Assembly: GCA_004299095.1 (NCBI GenBank)
Contig: SCQQ01000041.1
Coordinates: 1 to 38,572, forward strand
Origin: Burkholderiaceae bacterium
GTDB lineage: Bacteria; Pseudomonadota; Gammaproteobacteria; Burkholderiales; Burkholderiaceae_C
Length of the DNA: 38,572 nucleotides
Direction: 5' to 3'
Shown: piece by piece, positions 1 to 9,707 of the stretch
How positions within the stretch are numbered: position 1 is the stretch's first letter
How the letters are laid out: the number at the start of each line of letters is the position of its first letter
Notes under the pieces: generated by a model
Database searches by the model: none
Told to the model about the DNA's origin: nothing
The model's input: only the letters and a program-made list of their open reading frames with translations
Translations under genes and position numbers: made by a program

Positions 1-1
1 G

Positions 2-253
2 CTGCTGCGCCTGCTGGACCAGGCGATGCACGCCGACGGCGTGCGCATCTTCATCGGCGGCGAAAGCCAGACCGTGCCGGTGGAACAGCTCTCCATCGTG
101 AGCGCGCCGTACGAAGTCGACGGCCAAGTGGTCGGCACCCTGGGTGTGATCGGCCCGATGCGCATGCCCTACGACCGCATGATCCAGATCGTCGACATCA
201 CCTCGCGCCTGGTGGGCAATGCTTTGAGTCAACCCCAGTCGTCCAAACCCTAG
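2..253 (+). CDS. hrcA: HrcA heat-shock repressor, C-terminal fragment (5' end outside window)
   Basis: The reading frame is open from the window edge to TAG at 251-253, giving about 83 residues. It reads as the end of the HrcA GAF-like domain: a segment with IFIGGE, then [28 protein letters not shown] and [14 protein letters not shown], the usual last block of the family. HrcA represses groE/dnaK-type heat-shock operons by binding CIRCE inverted repeats. Its DNA-binding N-terminus lies outside the window. It reads toward the tRNA gene just downstream, which is an ordinary housekeeping arrangement and suggests this is chromosome rather than plasmid. The family call is confident. Nothing can be said about its promoter. 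Confidence 0.93.
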   Translation: MLRLLDQAMHADGVRIFIGGESQTVPVEQLSIVSAPYEVDGQVVGTLGVIGPMRMPYDRMIQIVDITSRLVGNALSQPQSSKP

Positions 254-267
254 AATCGGCGTTCCTC

Positions 268-344
<77 letters not shown>

Positions 345-363
345 AACCCGCAGGCGCTGCTGA

Positions 364-1323
364 TCAGCGCCCAGCACGAAGATCAAGCGCCGACAACCGG
401 CGCGCGTTGTCCACGCCGGCGCGCAGCGCGGCAAAGGCTTCGGTCACGTTGAGCCCGGCGGTGTTGATGTGCAGATCGGCCTTGCCGTAAAGCGCGGCGC
501 GGCTTTGCAGGATGCGCTTCAGGTCTTCCATGGCCTCGGCGCGATTGGCGTTTTCCTCGATCGGGCGCTGGTCGCCGCCCTGATCGACCACCCGGCGCAT
601 GTGTTCTTCGGGCGAGGCCTGGACCCAGATGGTGTAGCAGTGCGACAGCAGCAGGCCGAAAGTGGCGGGCTCCGACACGATGCTGCCCGGCGTTCCGATG
701 ACCACGTCCGGATGTTTCCGCAGGGTGTCTTCGAGTGCGCGACGCTCGTGCCGGTGATAGGCCTGCGTGCCGTAGAGGTTCGAGATTTCGGCCACGGCAA
801 CGCCGGCCGCGTGTTCGATTTCGCGGCTGATCTCGATGAAGGGGACGGCCAGTTGCTGCGCCAGCATCCGACCCAGCGTCGATTTGCCGGCGCCGCGCAG
901 GCCGATCAGCGCGCAGCGCCGCAAGCGGCTGGATTCGCTGATCGGCGCGGCGCCGAACAGCGGCGAGAGCAAGGCGCGCGCGCGCTGCAGCTCGGCTTCG
1001 CTGCGGCCGACCAAGAGGTCGCGCAGCAGCAGCCACTCGGGCGACGACGCGGTTTCATCGCCGATGAGCTCGGCCAATGAGCAGTTGAGTGCATCCTTGA
1101 TCTGCCGCAGGATGCGGATCGACGGATTCGCGGTGCCGTATTCGAGATTCGCCAGGTAACGCTCCGACACGTCGGTTGCGGCCGAGAGGTCGCGGCGCGT
1201 CAGCCCGCGGCGCGCCCGCAGCGCGCGCACGCGCTCGCCCAGTGCGTGCTGGAATGGGTCGACGGGTTCGTTCGACTCCGGGGAGCCGGACGATGAAATG
1301 GCATTGGTTTTTTGGTCGAGCAC
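364..1323 (-). CDS. boxR: BoxR: benzoyl-CoA-responsive repressor of the box pathway
   Basis: 319 aa, GTG start at 1323. Residues about 28-90 form an XRE/Cro-type helix-turn-helix (ERVRALRARRGLTRRDLSAA, then SERYLANLEYG). After a linker, residues about 135 to the end are a shikimate-kinase-like domain with a P-loop (GLRGAGKST). This fusion is the hallmark of BoxR and its relative BzdR, in which the kinase-like domain senses benzoyl-CoA and releases the promoter. The gene is divergent from the box catabolic genes and shares a 131-bp region with them that contains a TGCA palindrome, fitting autoregulation and control of the right-hand unit. The start has only a weak purine stretch (GGCGGGA), so a slightly different start is possible. 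The family call is strong. Confidence 0.93.
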   Translation of the reverse strand: MLDQKTNAISSSGSPESNEPVDPFQHALGERVRALRARRGLTRRDLSAATDVSERYLANLEYGTANPSIRILRQIKDALNCSLAELIGDETASSPEWLLLRDLLVGRSEAELQRARALLSPLFGAAPISESSRLRRCALIGLRGAGKSTLGRMLAQQLAVPFIEISREIEHAAGVAVAEISNLYGTQAYHRHERRALEDTLRKHPDVVIGTPGSIVSEPATFGLLLSHCYTIWVQASPEEHMRRVVDQGGDQRPIEENANRAEAMEDLKRILQSRAALYGKADLHINTAGLNVTEAFAALRAGVDNARRLSALDLRAGR

Positions 1324-1341
1324 GCGTCCCGCCTGGAATCG

Positions 1342-1406
1342 AGTATTGTGTAGTATAGTGCCGGTGCTGCATCTTGATGCAGGTCAAGAATTTTGAAACC
1401 ATGCAG
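1342..1406. promoter_or_regulatory. Divergent boxR/box promoter with TGCA palindrome, candidate BoxR operator
   Basis: Positions 1367-1382 are a perfect inverted repeat, CTGCATC-TT-GATGCAG. A further TGCA follows at 1402-1405, and TATTGTGTA lies at 1344-1352. The same TATTGTG core with TGCA recurs twice before boxC. Known BzdR/BoxR proteins recognise TGCA-containing repeats, so this is the best operator candidate. It lies upstream of the GTG start chosen for the DUF4863 gene. The symmetry is seen; the binding is inferred. Confidence 0.6.
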
Positions 1407-1454
1407 CAAGCAGCATTTTCGCCGGTTTGCCGAGCGGTTTTCCAGGAGACCACA

Positions 1455-1928
1455 GTGTCGCGCGCGAATTTCGAGGTGTTGATGGGCGAATTGACGGATT
1501 TCGTCGCGCAGCAGCCGCTCGATGCCGCATTGGCCGAGAAATTGAACCGCGAACGCGGCCCGGCGTCGCCACAGTTCCGGTCCATTGAAAAAGCGTGCCG
1601 CGACGCGGTGGCCGACGGCTGGATGTGCGATCGCGAGGCTGGCGGTATCGCCTACGGGCGTGTGCTCAAGCCCGCCCCCGCGCTGCACGGCTTTTCCGTC
1701 GACGTAGTCGACATGCGCGACGTGGCGGGCCCGCACCACACCCACCCGCAAGGCGAAATCGACCTGGTGATGCCGCAGGACGGCGCGCCGCGCTTCGATG
1801 GCCACGGCGCCGGCTGGGTGGTGTACGGATCCGGCTCCGCGCACCGTCCCACCGTGACCGGCGGGCGCGCGCTGGTGCTGTACCTGCTGCCCGCGGGCGC
1901 GATCGAGTTCACCCGTGCGGCGGCGTGA
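1455..1928 (+). CDS. DUF4863 family protein, 4-hydroxylaminobenzoate lyase-like
   Basis: 157 aa from the GTG at 1455, preferred over upstream in-frame ATGs at 1374 and 1401 because AGGAG lies six bases before it and the earlier codons overlap the operator palindrome. The family (DUF4863) includes 4-hydroxylaminobenzoate lyase (PnbB type), which makes protocatechuate and ammonia, and members often sit beside box genes. A cupin-like metal site is suggested by HHTHPQGE at residues 94-101 and His130 in GSGSAHRP, with GHGAGW between. It is the first gene of the unit leading to benzoate-CoA ligase. Whether it acts on a benzoate analogue or has a protective role cannot be told from sequence. Confidence 0.8.
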   Translation: MSRANFEVLMGELTDFVAQQPLDAALAEKLNRERGPASPQFRSIEKACRDAVADGWMCDREAGGIAYGRVLKPAPALHGFSVDVVDMRDVAGPHHTHPQGEIDLVMPQDGAPRFDGHGAGWVVYGSGSAHRPTVTGGRALVLYLLPAGAIEFTRAAA

Positions 1929-2111
1929 TTCGTTCCGGGGGCGCGATCCGGCCGGGGATCCGGCGCGCGAGGACATCAAACCTGGTGTGCCCGTGGACGG
2001 GCGCGCTGCAACCGAATCACCGGCGGCGTGCGGCCCGGTTGGATCCGGGCGTTTCCGGCCGCTGCTTTTGACGACTTTCCATACCACCCATTCCAAATCG
2101 AGGAGATCAAT

Positions 2112-3674
2112 ATGACCGTGGAACTCAAGGCGCCGCCGGCGCACTTCAACTTTGCGCAGTACCTGTTTGAACTGGGTGCCAAGCGTGGCAGCAAGGTGGC
2201 GTACATCGACGACAGCGGAACGCTCACGTATGCCGAACTGGCGGAACGCAGCCGGCGCTTTGCCGGCGCCATCCTGAAGCTGGGCGTGCATCCCGAAGAG
2301 CGCGTGCTGCTGGTGATGCTCGATTGCCGCGAATGGGCGATCGCGTTCCTGGGCTGCCTGTACGCCGGCGTGGTGCCGGTGTGCGTCAACACCGTGCTGC
2401 CGCCGAACGAGCACGCCTACATGCTGGAGCACAGCCGCGCGCGCGCGGTGATCACGTCGGACGCGCTGCTCGACAAGGTGAAGGAAACCCTGGCACTGCT
2501 CGACACGGACCAGCGCGCCATGCCCATCGTCGCCGCGGGCCACGCGGCCGGGGGCGTCATTGCGTTCGACGACTTCATCCGGGTCGAGCCACTCGCTGCC
2601 GCGGCCGACACCTCGGTGGACGACATCGCGTTCTGGCTGTATTCGTCGGGCTCCACCGGCCGGCCCAAAGGCGCGGTGCATACCCACGGCAATGCCTACT
2701 GGACGATCGAAACCTACGCCAAGAACGTGCTCAAGCTGCGTGAGGACGACGTGGTGTTCTCCGCCGCCAAGTTCTTCTTTGCGTACGGCCTCGGCAATTC
2801 GCTCAGCTTCCCGCTGGCCGCTGGCGCCACGGTGGTGGTGATGGCGGAGCGGCCGACCACCACGGCCGTTTTCAAGCGCCTGACGCGACACCAAGTGACC
2901 GTGTTTTACGGCGTGCCGACGCTGTTCGCCGGCATGCTGGCCGATCCGGCGCTGCCGCCGAAGAGCGCGGTCGCCATGCGGCAATGCACGTCGGCCGGTG
3001 AAGCGCTGCCGGAAAAGCTCGGCAATGGTTTCCGGGAACACTTCGGCTGCGACATCCTGGACGGCATCGGCTCCACCGAAATGCTGCACATCTATCTGTC
3101 CAACCGCTTCGACGACGTGCGCTACGGCACCACCGGCAAACCCGTGCCGGGCTACGAGCTGTCGCTGCGCGACGAGAAGGGCAATCCGGTGGCCGATGGC
3201 GAAATCGGCGACCTCTACATCAACGGTCCGAGCTCGGCGCTGATGTACTGGACCGACCGCGCGCGCTCCAGCGCGACGTTCCAAGGGGTGTGGACGAGAA
3301 GCGGCGACAAGTACGTGGTCGAAGACGGCTATTACCGCTATTGCGGCCGCAGCGACGACATGATCAAGGTGAGCGGCCAGTACGTTTCGCCCGCCGAGGT
3401 CGAGGGCGTTCTGATCAGCCACGATTCGGTACTGGAAGCAGCCGTGATCGAAGTGACCGATACCGACGGCCTCACGCGCTGCAAGGGCTTCGTGGTGCTG
3501 AAGAAGGGCGTGGCGGCATCGCCGGAGCACGAACAGGTCCTGCGCGAGTTTGTGAAATCCAGGCTCGCGCCGCACAAGGCGCCGCGCTCCATCGAGTTCG
3601 TGCCGGAGCTGCCCAAGACCGCGACCGGAAAAATCCAGCGCTTCCGCCTGCGCGAGCGCGAGCGCGCGGCGTGA
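2112..3674 (+). CDS. bclA: Benzoate-CoA ligase
   Basis: 520 aa. The ATG at 2112 follows AGGAG at 2101. This is an ANL-superfamily ligase that forms benzoyl-CoA from benzoate, ATP and CoA, the entry step of the box pathway. Motifs in order: the P-loop-like SSGSTGRPKGAVHTHG (near residue 180), the aromatic-acid-ligase block GIGSTEMLHIYLSN, the hinge YCGRSDDMIKVSGQYVSP, and the C-terminal catalytic lysine region PKTATGKIQRFRL. The length matches benzoate/4-hydroxybenzoate-CoA ligases, and the setting next to boxR and boxABC favours benzoate. The stop overlaps the GTG start of the following hydrolase (GTGA), so the two are probably translationally coupled. Confidence 0.93.
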   Translation: MTVELKAPPAHFNFAQYLFELGAKRGSKVAYIDDSGTLTYAELAERSRRFAGAILKLGVHPEERVLLVMLDCREWAIAFLGCLYAGVVPVCVNTVLPPNEHAYMLEHSRARAVITSDALLDKVKETLALLDTDQRAMPIVAAGHAAGGVIAFDDFIRVEPLAAAADTSVDDIAFWLYSSGSTGRPKGAVHTHGNAYWTIETYAKNVLKLREDDVVFSAAKFFFAYGLGNSLSFPLAAGATVVVMAERPTTTAVFKRLTRHQVTVFYGVPTLFAGMLADPALPPKSAVAMRQCTSAGEALPEKLGNGFREHFGCDILDGIGSTEMLHIYLSNRFDDVRYGTTGKPVPGYELSLRDEKGNPVADGEIGDLYINGPSSALMYWTDRARSSATFQGVWTRSGDKYVVEDGYYRYCGRSDDMIKVSGQYVSPAEVEGVLISHDSVLEAAVIEVTDTDGLTRCKGFVVLKKGVAASPEHEQVLREFVKSRLAPHKAPRSIEFVPELPKTATGKIQRFRLRERERAA

Positions 3675-4465
3675 ACACCTCGCTCGCCTCGCTGCGGGCT
3701 GGCGGCCGCGCGCTGCAAATCGAGTACGCGTTCGTCGGCAGCTCCGCCGCCGACGCGCCGTGGCTCGTGATCCTGCACGAGGGGCTGGGGTCGATCGCCA
3801 TGTGGCGCGACTTTCCGGAAAAACTCTGCAGCGCCTGTGGCGTGCGCGGCCTGGTCTATTCGCGCGTGGGCTATGGTCATTCGACGCCGCGCGCCGCGAA
3901 CGACCACTGGGCGCCCGATTTCATGCACCGCGAGGCGCGCGACGTGCTGCCGGCGCTGCTCGATGCCCTGGGCGCGCCGGGGCGGTATTCGATCCTGGGG
4001 CACAGCGACGGCGCTTCGATAGGCCTGATTCACGCAGCGTCTTTTCCCGAGCGCGTGCGCAAGCTGGCCGTGCTGGCGCCGCACATTCTGGTGGAAGACG
4101 TGTCGGTGAAAAGCATTCGCGCCGCGCGCGCGGCCTACCTTGAAGGCGACTTGCGCGCGCGCTTGGCGCGCCACCACGCGGACGTTGATTCGGCGTTCTG
4201 GGGCTGGAACGATATCTGGCTCGCGCCCGAATTCCGCGCCTGGTCGCTGCGCGATCTGCTGCCTGCGATCCGCTGCCCGGTGCTGGCGATACAAGGGCTA
4301 CAGGACCAGTACGGAACGATGGCACAAATCGACGGCATCGCTGCGGCGCTGCCGGCTGGGCGGTGCGCGCTGCTCAAGCTCGACCACTGCGGGCACGTCG
4401 TGCATAAGGATCAACCGGACGCGGTCATTGGGGCGGTGCAAGCCTTTCTTGGAGCTGAGGCGTAG
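3671..4465 (+). CDS. Alpha/beta hydrolase of the box cluster
   Basis: 264 aa. The GTG start at 3671 overlaps the ligase stop by four bases. Alpha/beta-hydrolase fold: the oxyanion region is near HEGLGSIAMWRDFP, the nucleophile elbow is GHSDG with Ser112, and the catalytic His is His242 in DHCGHVVH; the acid probably lies in the LQDQYGT segment. Hydrolases of this type recur beside benzoate-CoA ligase in box clusters, possibly as a thioesterase relieving CoA trapping or an esterase feeding benzoate in. No signal peptide is seen, so it is cytoplasmic. The exact substrate cannot be assigned. Confidence 0.82.
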   Translation: MNTSLASLRAGGRALQIEYAFVGSSAADAPWLVILHEGLGSIAMWRDFPEKLCSACGVRGLVYSRVGYGHSTPRAANDHWAPDFMHREARDVLPALLDALGAPGRYSILGHSDGASIGLIHAASFPERVRKLAVLAPHILVEDVSVKSIRAARAAYLEGDLRARLARHHADVDSAFWGWNDIWLAPEFRAWSLRDLLPAIRCPVLAIQGLQDQYGTMAQIDGIAAALPAGRCALLKLDHCGHVVHKDQPDAVIGAVQAFLGAEA

Positions 4466-4612
4466 ATCGCCTGAACGGATCACCGAGCGAGCCGGTCGCG
4501 CAGGGTTGAGGACGTTGCGGAGACCAGCGACTGCGCGGATTCAAAGGACTGCTTTGGCGTCGGCTATCAAAGCAACACGCCCGCCAAAGACGTCCGAATG
4601 AATCTTGAAAAA

Positions 4613-4726
4613 GTACCGTCGTCTCCGCGAAGGCGGGGACCCAGGGTGTTTGCCCAGCGCTCGAAGCAGGCACTGGAACCCCGCCCCTCGATCGGGGCCG
4701 GGGGCAGGCCCCACCGGGATGACGGG
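4613..4726. repeat. Dispersed GC-rich repeat remnant in the hydrolase-boxC gap
   Basis: The 458-bp gap between the hydrolase and boxC holds no gene. This stretch starts with CGTCGTCTCCGCGAAGGCGG and ends near CACCGGGATGACGG. Motifs of the kind 'CGCGAAGGCGGG...GGGATGACG' are familiar as intergenic repeats scattered through many betaproteobacterial genomes. The middle has a GGCCCC/GGGGCC-rich hairpin potential around 4680-4715. Only one copy is in the window, so repeat status rests on resemblance. It may also end transcription from the upstream unit. Confidence 0.5.
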
Positions 4727-4790
4727 GTGCGGTGTGGCGCGTAAGCCTTCGTTTCCAACCGCTGCGTCACTGCGCCTTGCCGATTCCTTG

Positions 4791-4860
4791 ATTTGCATCA
4801 TTGCGGTGACACGCAGTATTGTGCATGTCAGCCCGTGTTTTCGAGTAAACTATTGTGCAA
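4791..4860. promoter_or_regulatory. boxC promoter region with repeated TGCA sites, candidate BoxR operator
   Basis: TATTGTGCA occurs at 4817-4825 and again at 4851-4859, exactly 34 bp apart, about three helical turns. A third TGCA is at 4794-4797. The TATTGTG core also occurs before the first box unit (1344-1350). A -10-like TAAACT is at 4846-4851 without a convincing -35. The repeats are seen; BoxR control is inferred from the shared motif and gene order. This suggests that boxCBA has its own promoter. Confidence 0.55.
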
Positions 4861-4923
4861 ACGACGACTCTGATTTCAGGATCGTCCTTTCTCGCACTCA
4901 CCCACATCCGAGGTCGCCGCGCC

Positions 4924-6624
<1,701 letters not shown>

Positions 6625-6671
6625 AGGTCAGAGCGCGCACTCTTTTTTCAACCTTTTTCCTGGAGATCCTG

Positions 6672-8099
6672 ATGCCCGCAATCAACTACAACGAGAAGAT
6701 TCCGAACAACGTCAACCTGAGCGACGACCGCACGCTGCAGCGCGCGCTCGAGCAGTGGCAGCCCAACTTCCTGAAATGGTGGGACGGCATGGGGCCGGAG
6801 AAATCGAGCAATTTCGACGTCTACCTGCGCACTGCCGTCAGCGCCGAGCCGCAGGGCTGGGCGCATTTCGATTACGTCAAGATGCCCGATTACCGCTGGG
6901 GCATTTTCCTCAGCCCACCCGAACAGGAGCGCAAGATCCACTTCGGCGAGCAGAGGGGGCAGGACGCGTGGCAGGACGTGCCGGGCGAGCACCGCTCCAA
7001 CCTGCGCCGCATCATCGTCACGCAAGGCGATACCGAGCCGGCGTCGGTCGAGCAGCAAAAGCACCTGGGCCTGACCGCGCCCTCGCTCTACGACCTGCGC
7101 AACCTGTTCCAGGTGAACGTCGAGGAAGGGCGGCATCTGTGGGCCATGGTGCACCTGCTGCACCGCTATTTCGGCCGTGACGGCCGCGACGAGGCCGAAG
7201 CGCTGCTGGAGCGCAATTCGGGCGACGCCAACAACCCCCGCATCCTCGGCGCGTTCAATGAAAAAACGCCGGACTGGCTGGCGTTCTTCATGTTCACCTA
7301 CTTCACCGATCGCGATGGCAAGTTCCAGTTGTCGGCGCTGGCGGAGAGCGCGTTCGATCCGCTCGCGCGCACCACCAAATTCATGCTGACTGAAGAGGCG
7401 CACCACATGTTCGTGGGCGAAAGCGGCGTGTCGCGCGTGGTGCAGCGCACCTGCGAAGTGATGAACGAGCTGAAGACCGACGATCCGGCCAAGGTGCGCG
7501 CCGGCGGCGCCATCGACCTCGACATGATCCAGCGCTACCTCAATTTCCACTACAGCGTGACTATCGACCTGTTCGGCGCGGATCAGTCGAGCAATGCCGC
7601 CACGTTCTACAGCTCGGGCTTGAAAGGGCGCTACGAGGAAGGCAAGCGCACCGACGACCACGTGCTGAAAGAGCAGAGCTACAAAGTGCTGGAGGTGGTC
7701 GACGGCCAATTGCAGGAAAAGGAAGTGCCGATGCTGAACGCCCTGAACGAAGTGCTGCGCGACGACTTCATCAAGGACAGCGTGGCGGGCGTCGGCCGCT
7801 GGAACAAGGTGATCGAGAAAGCGGGCATTCCCAGTCGCCTGATCGTTCCGCACAAGGCGTTCAACCGCAAGATCGGCGCGCTGGCCGGCGTGCGCATTTC
7901 GCCCCAAGGCAAGCCGGTGAGCGCCACTGAATGGGCGGCCAACGAAAAGAACTGGCTGCCGACTGCGGAAGACCGTGCGTTCGTCGCTTCGCTCATGGGG
8001 CGGGTGGCGGAAGCGGGCAAGTTTGCCGGCTGGATCGCGCCGCCGCGCGTCGGCGTCGACCGCAAGCCGGTTGATTTCGAATACGTGCGCTTTGGCTGA
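6672..8099 (+). CDS. boxB: Benzoyl-CoA 2,3-epoxidase, di-iron oxygenase subunit BoxB
   Basis: 475 aa. The ATG at 6672 follows GGAG at 6662. BoxB is the di-iron oxygenase that epoxidises benzoyl-CoA, using electrons from BoxA and O2. Two typical metal-binding pairs are visible: Glu152-x-x-His155 in NVEEGRHLW and Glu242-x-x-His245 in EEAHHMF, each shifted by two from the numbering I recall for the Azoarcus enzyme. The N-terminus and the length are typical. The gene lies between boxC and boxA, the canonical order boxCBA. It has no membrane segment and is expected to be soluble. Confidence 0.95.
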   Translation: MPAINYNEKIPNNVNLSDDRTLQRALEQWQPNFLKWWDGMGPEKSSNFDVYLRTAVSAEPQGWAHFDYVKMPDYRWGIFLSPPEQERKIHFGEQRGQDAWQDVPGEHRSNLRRIIVTQGDTEPASVEQQKHLGLTAPSLYDLRNLFQVNVEEGRHLWAMVHLLHRYFGRDGRDEAEALLERNSGDANNPRILGAFNEKTPDWLAFFMFTYFTDRDGKFQLSALAESAFDPLARTTKFMLTEEAHHMFVGESGVSRVVQRTCEVMNELKTDDPAKVRAGGAIDLDMIQRYLNFHYSVTIDLFGADQSSNAATFYSSGLKGRYEEGKRTDDHVLKEQSYKVLEVVDGQLQEKEVPMLNALNEVLRDDFIKDSVAGVGRWNKVIEKAGIPSRLIVPHKAFNRKIGALAGVRISPQGKPVSATEWAANEKNWLPTAEDRAFVASLMGRVAEAGKFAGWIAPPRVGVDRKPVDFEYVRFG

Positions 8100-8175
8100 T
8101 TTGCGCTGTTGATTGCGCGCGCTGTCGCGGTCGTCATCGAGACGCGACAGGAAACTGGGCTGATGGAGTTTGACG

Positions 8176-9531
8176 ATGGCAAGTGAAGCACTGGCGCTGG
8201 GAGGCGTTCTCCAGCATCTGATCGATCCCGAAATCTGCATTCGCTGCGGCGCCTGCGAAGCGGCATGCCCGATCGACGCGATCACCCACGACGACCGCAA
8301 TTACGTCATCAAGCCGGACGTGTGTGAGGGCTGCATGGCGTGCATCACCGTGTGCCCGACCGGTGCGATCGACAACTGGCTGCGCGTTCCCGACACCGGA
8401 CCGCACGCGCTGGAAGCGCAATTCGGTTGGGACGCCCTGCCGCACGAGCGCGACGCCGTCGCGGACGAAGTCAAGAGCCAGGGCGCGCTGCTGGCGTCGG
8501 GCAAGAAGCCGGGCGGTGAACCCGCCGACGCGGAAGCGCCGGCTGCGCAAGCCAGCGCCGAGCCGGCTGCAGCGGCGGCACCTGCCGTTGCTCCTTCAGC
8601 CAAGCCGGCTGATGCCGCAGCGGAGACGCCGTTTGATTCCGCGCACTACGCCTCCAAGGTGCCGCCCTGGTCGGCATCGCACGCCTTCAGCAACCTGTAC
8701 GGCGTGAAAGAGCCCACGATCGCCACCATCGTCAGCAACGAGAACTGCACGCTGCCGGGCGCCGCCAGCGAAACCCGGCACATCGTGCTTGATTTCGGCG
8801 CCACGCCGTTCCCGGTCCTCGAAGGGCAGACGATAGGCGTGATCCCGCCCGGACAAGACGCCAACGGCCGCGGCTACGTGGCGCGCGAATATTCGGTCGC
8901 GAGTTCGCGCAGCGGCGAATACCGCGGCCGCAACGACTTGTCGATCACCGTCAAGCGCGTGACCGAAAATCACGACGGCAATCCGGTGCGCGGCGTGGCA
9001 TCTAACTACCTGTGCGACCTACAGCCGGGCAGCGAAGTGCAAGTCATCGGCCCGTTCGGCACCACGTTTTTGATGCCCAACCATCCGGGATCGAGCATCG
9101 TCATGATCTGCACCGGTGCTGGCAGCGCGCCGATGCGCGCGATGACCGAATGGCGCCGGCGCCTGATCAAGAGCGGCAAGTTCAAGGGCGGCAAGATGAT
9201 TCTGTTCTACGGCGCGCGCACGCCGCAGGAGCTGCCTTACTTGGAGCCGCTGGAAAACCTGCCGAAAGACCTGCTTGACATCAACTTTGCGTTCTCGCGT
9301 GAACCCGGCAAACCCAAGCGCTACGTGCAGGACGCGATGCGCGCGCGCGCGGGCGACCTGGCCGAGATGATCGGCAACGGCGACAGCTATTTCTACGTCT
9401 GCGGCCTGAAGGCGATGGAAGAAGGCGTGCTGCGCACCATGGCCGAAATCGCTCGCCAAGCCGGCCTCAACTGGGGCGAGATCGCCACCGACATGCGCCG
9501 TGGGGGGCGGCTGCAGTTGGAAACGTACTGA
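8176..9531 (+). CDS. boxA: Benzoyl-CoA 2,3-epoxidase, NADPH-dependent reductase subunit BoxA
   Basis: 451 aa. ATG 8176 is chosen over an in-frame TTG at 8170 because GGAG at 8164 is well spaced to it. The N-terminus has two [4Fe-4S] ferredoxin motifs (CIRCGACEAACP, then CEGCMACITVCP). An Ala/Pro/Glu-rich linker follows at about residues 115-150, then a ferredoxin-NADP-reductase module with the flavin-binding REYSVAS, the pyridine-nucleotide signature CTGAGSAPMRAM, FYGARTPQELPY and the terminal YFYVCGLKAMEEG. It moves electrons from NADPH through FAD and iron-sulfur clusters to BoxB. It is the last gene of the boxCBA run; composition changes soon after it. Confidence 0.95.
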   Translation: MASEALALGGVLQHLIDPEICIRCGACEAACPIDAITHDDRNYVIKPDVCEGCMACITVCPTGAIDNWLRVPDTGPHALEAQFGWDALPHERDAVADEVKSQGALLASGKKPGGEPADAEAPAAQASAEPAAAAAPAVAPSAKPADAAAETPFDSAHYASKVPPWSASHAFSNLYGVKEPTIATIVSNENCTLPGAASETRHIVLDFGATPFPVLEGQTIGVIPPGQDANGRGYVAREYSVASSRSGEYRGRNDLSITVKRVTENHDGNPVRGVASNYLCDLQPGSEVQVIGPFGTTFLMPNHPGSSIVMICTGAGSAPMRAMTEWRRRLIKSGKFKGGKMILFYGARTPQELPYLEPLENLPKDLLDINFAFSREPGKPKRYVQDAMRARAGDLAEMIGNGDSYFYVCGLKAMEEGVLRTMAEIARQAGLNWGEIATDMRRGGRLQLETY

Positions 9532-9707
9532 TGAAGAAATTGCGCGCCTTCGAGTCTTGATTTCGAGACGCACCGGGTCTGGCCGGAAGAAAGCCGCGAT
9601 CCTGCTCTTTCACCGGAAGCAGGTTCTGCGCCGGCGGCCCGGAGAGTCATACGCATCGATGCGTGCAAACCGGATATTCGGGACGGATTTCTCAGGAGTC
9701 AATAACC

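Noticed and set aside
1374-1454. The upstream ATGs at 1374 and 1401 as the DUF4863 start
   Set aside because: No ribosome site; the added residues do not resemble the family, and the region carries the operator palindrome.
1200-3575. A 791-codon open frame on the minus strand opposite the ligase
   Set aside because: It lies antisense to boxR-side and ligase coding sequence, is His/Arg/Ala-rich with no family motif, and arises from strong GC3 bias of the real gene.
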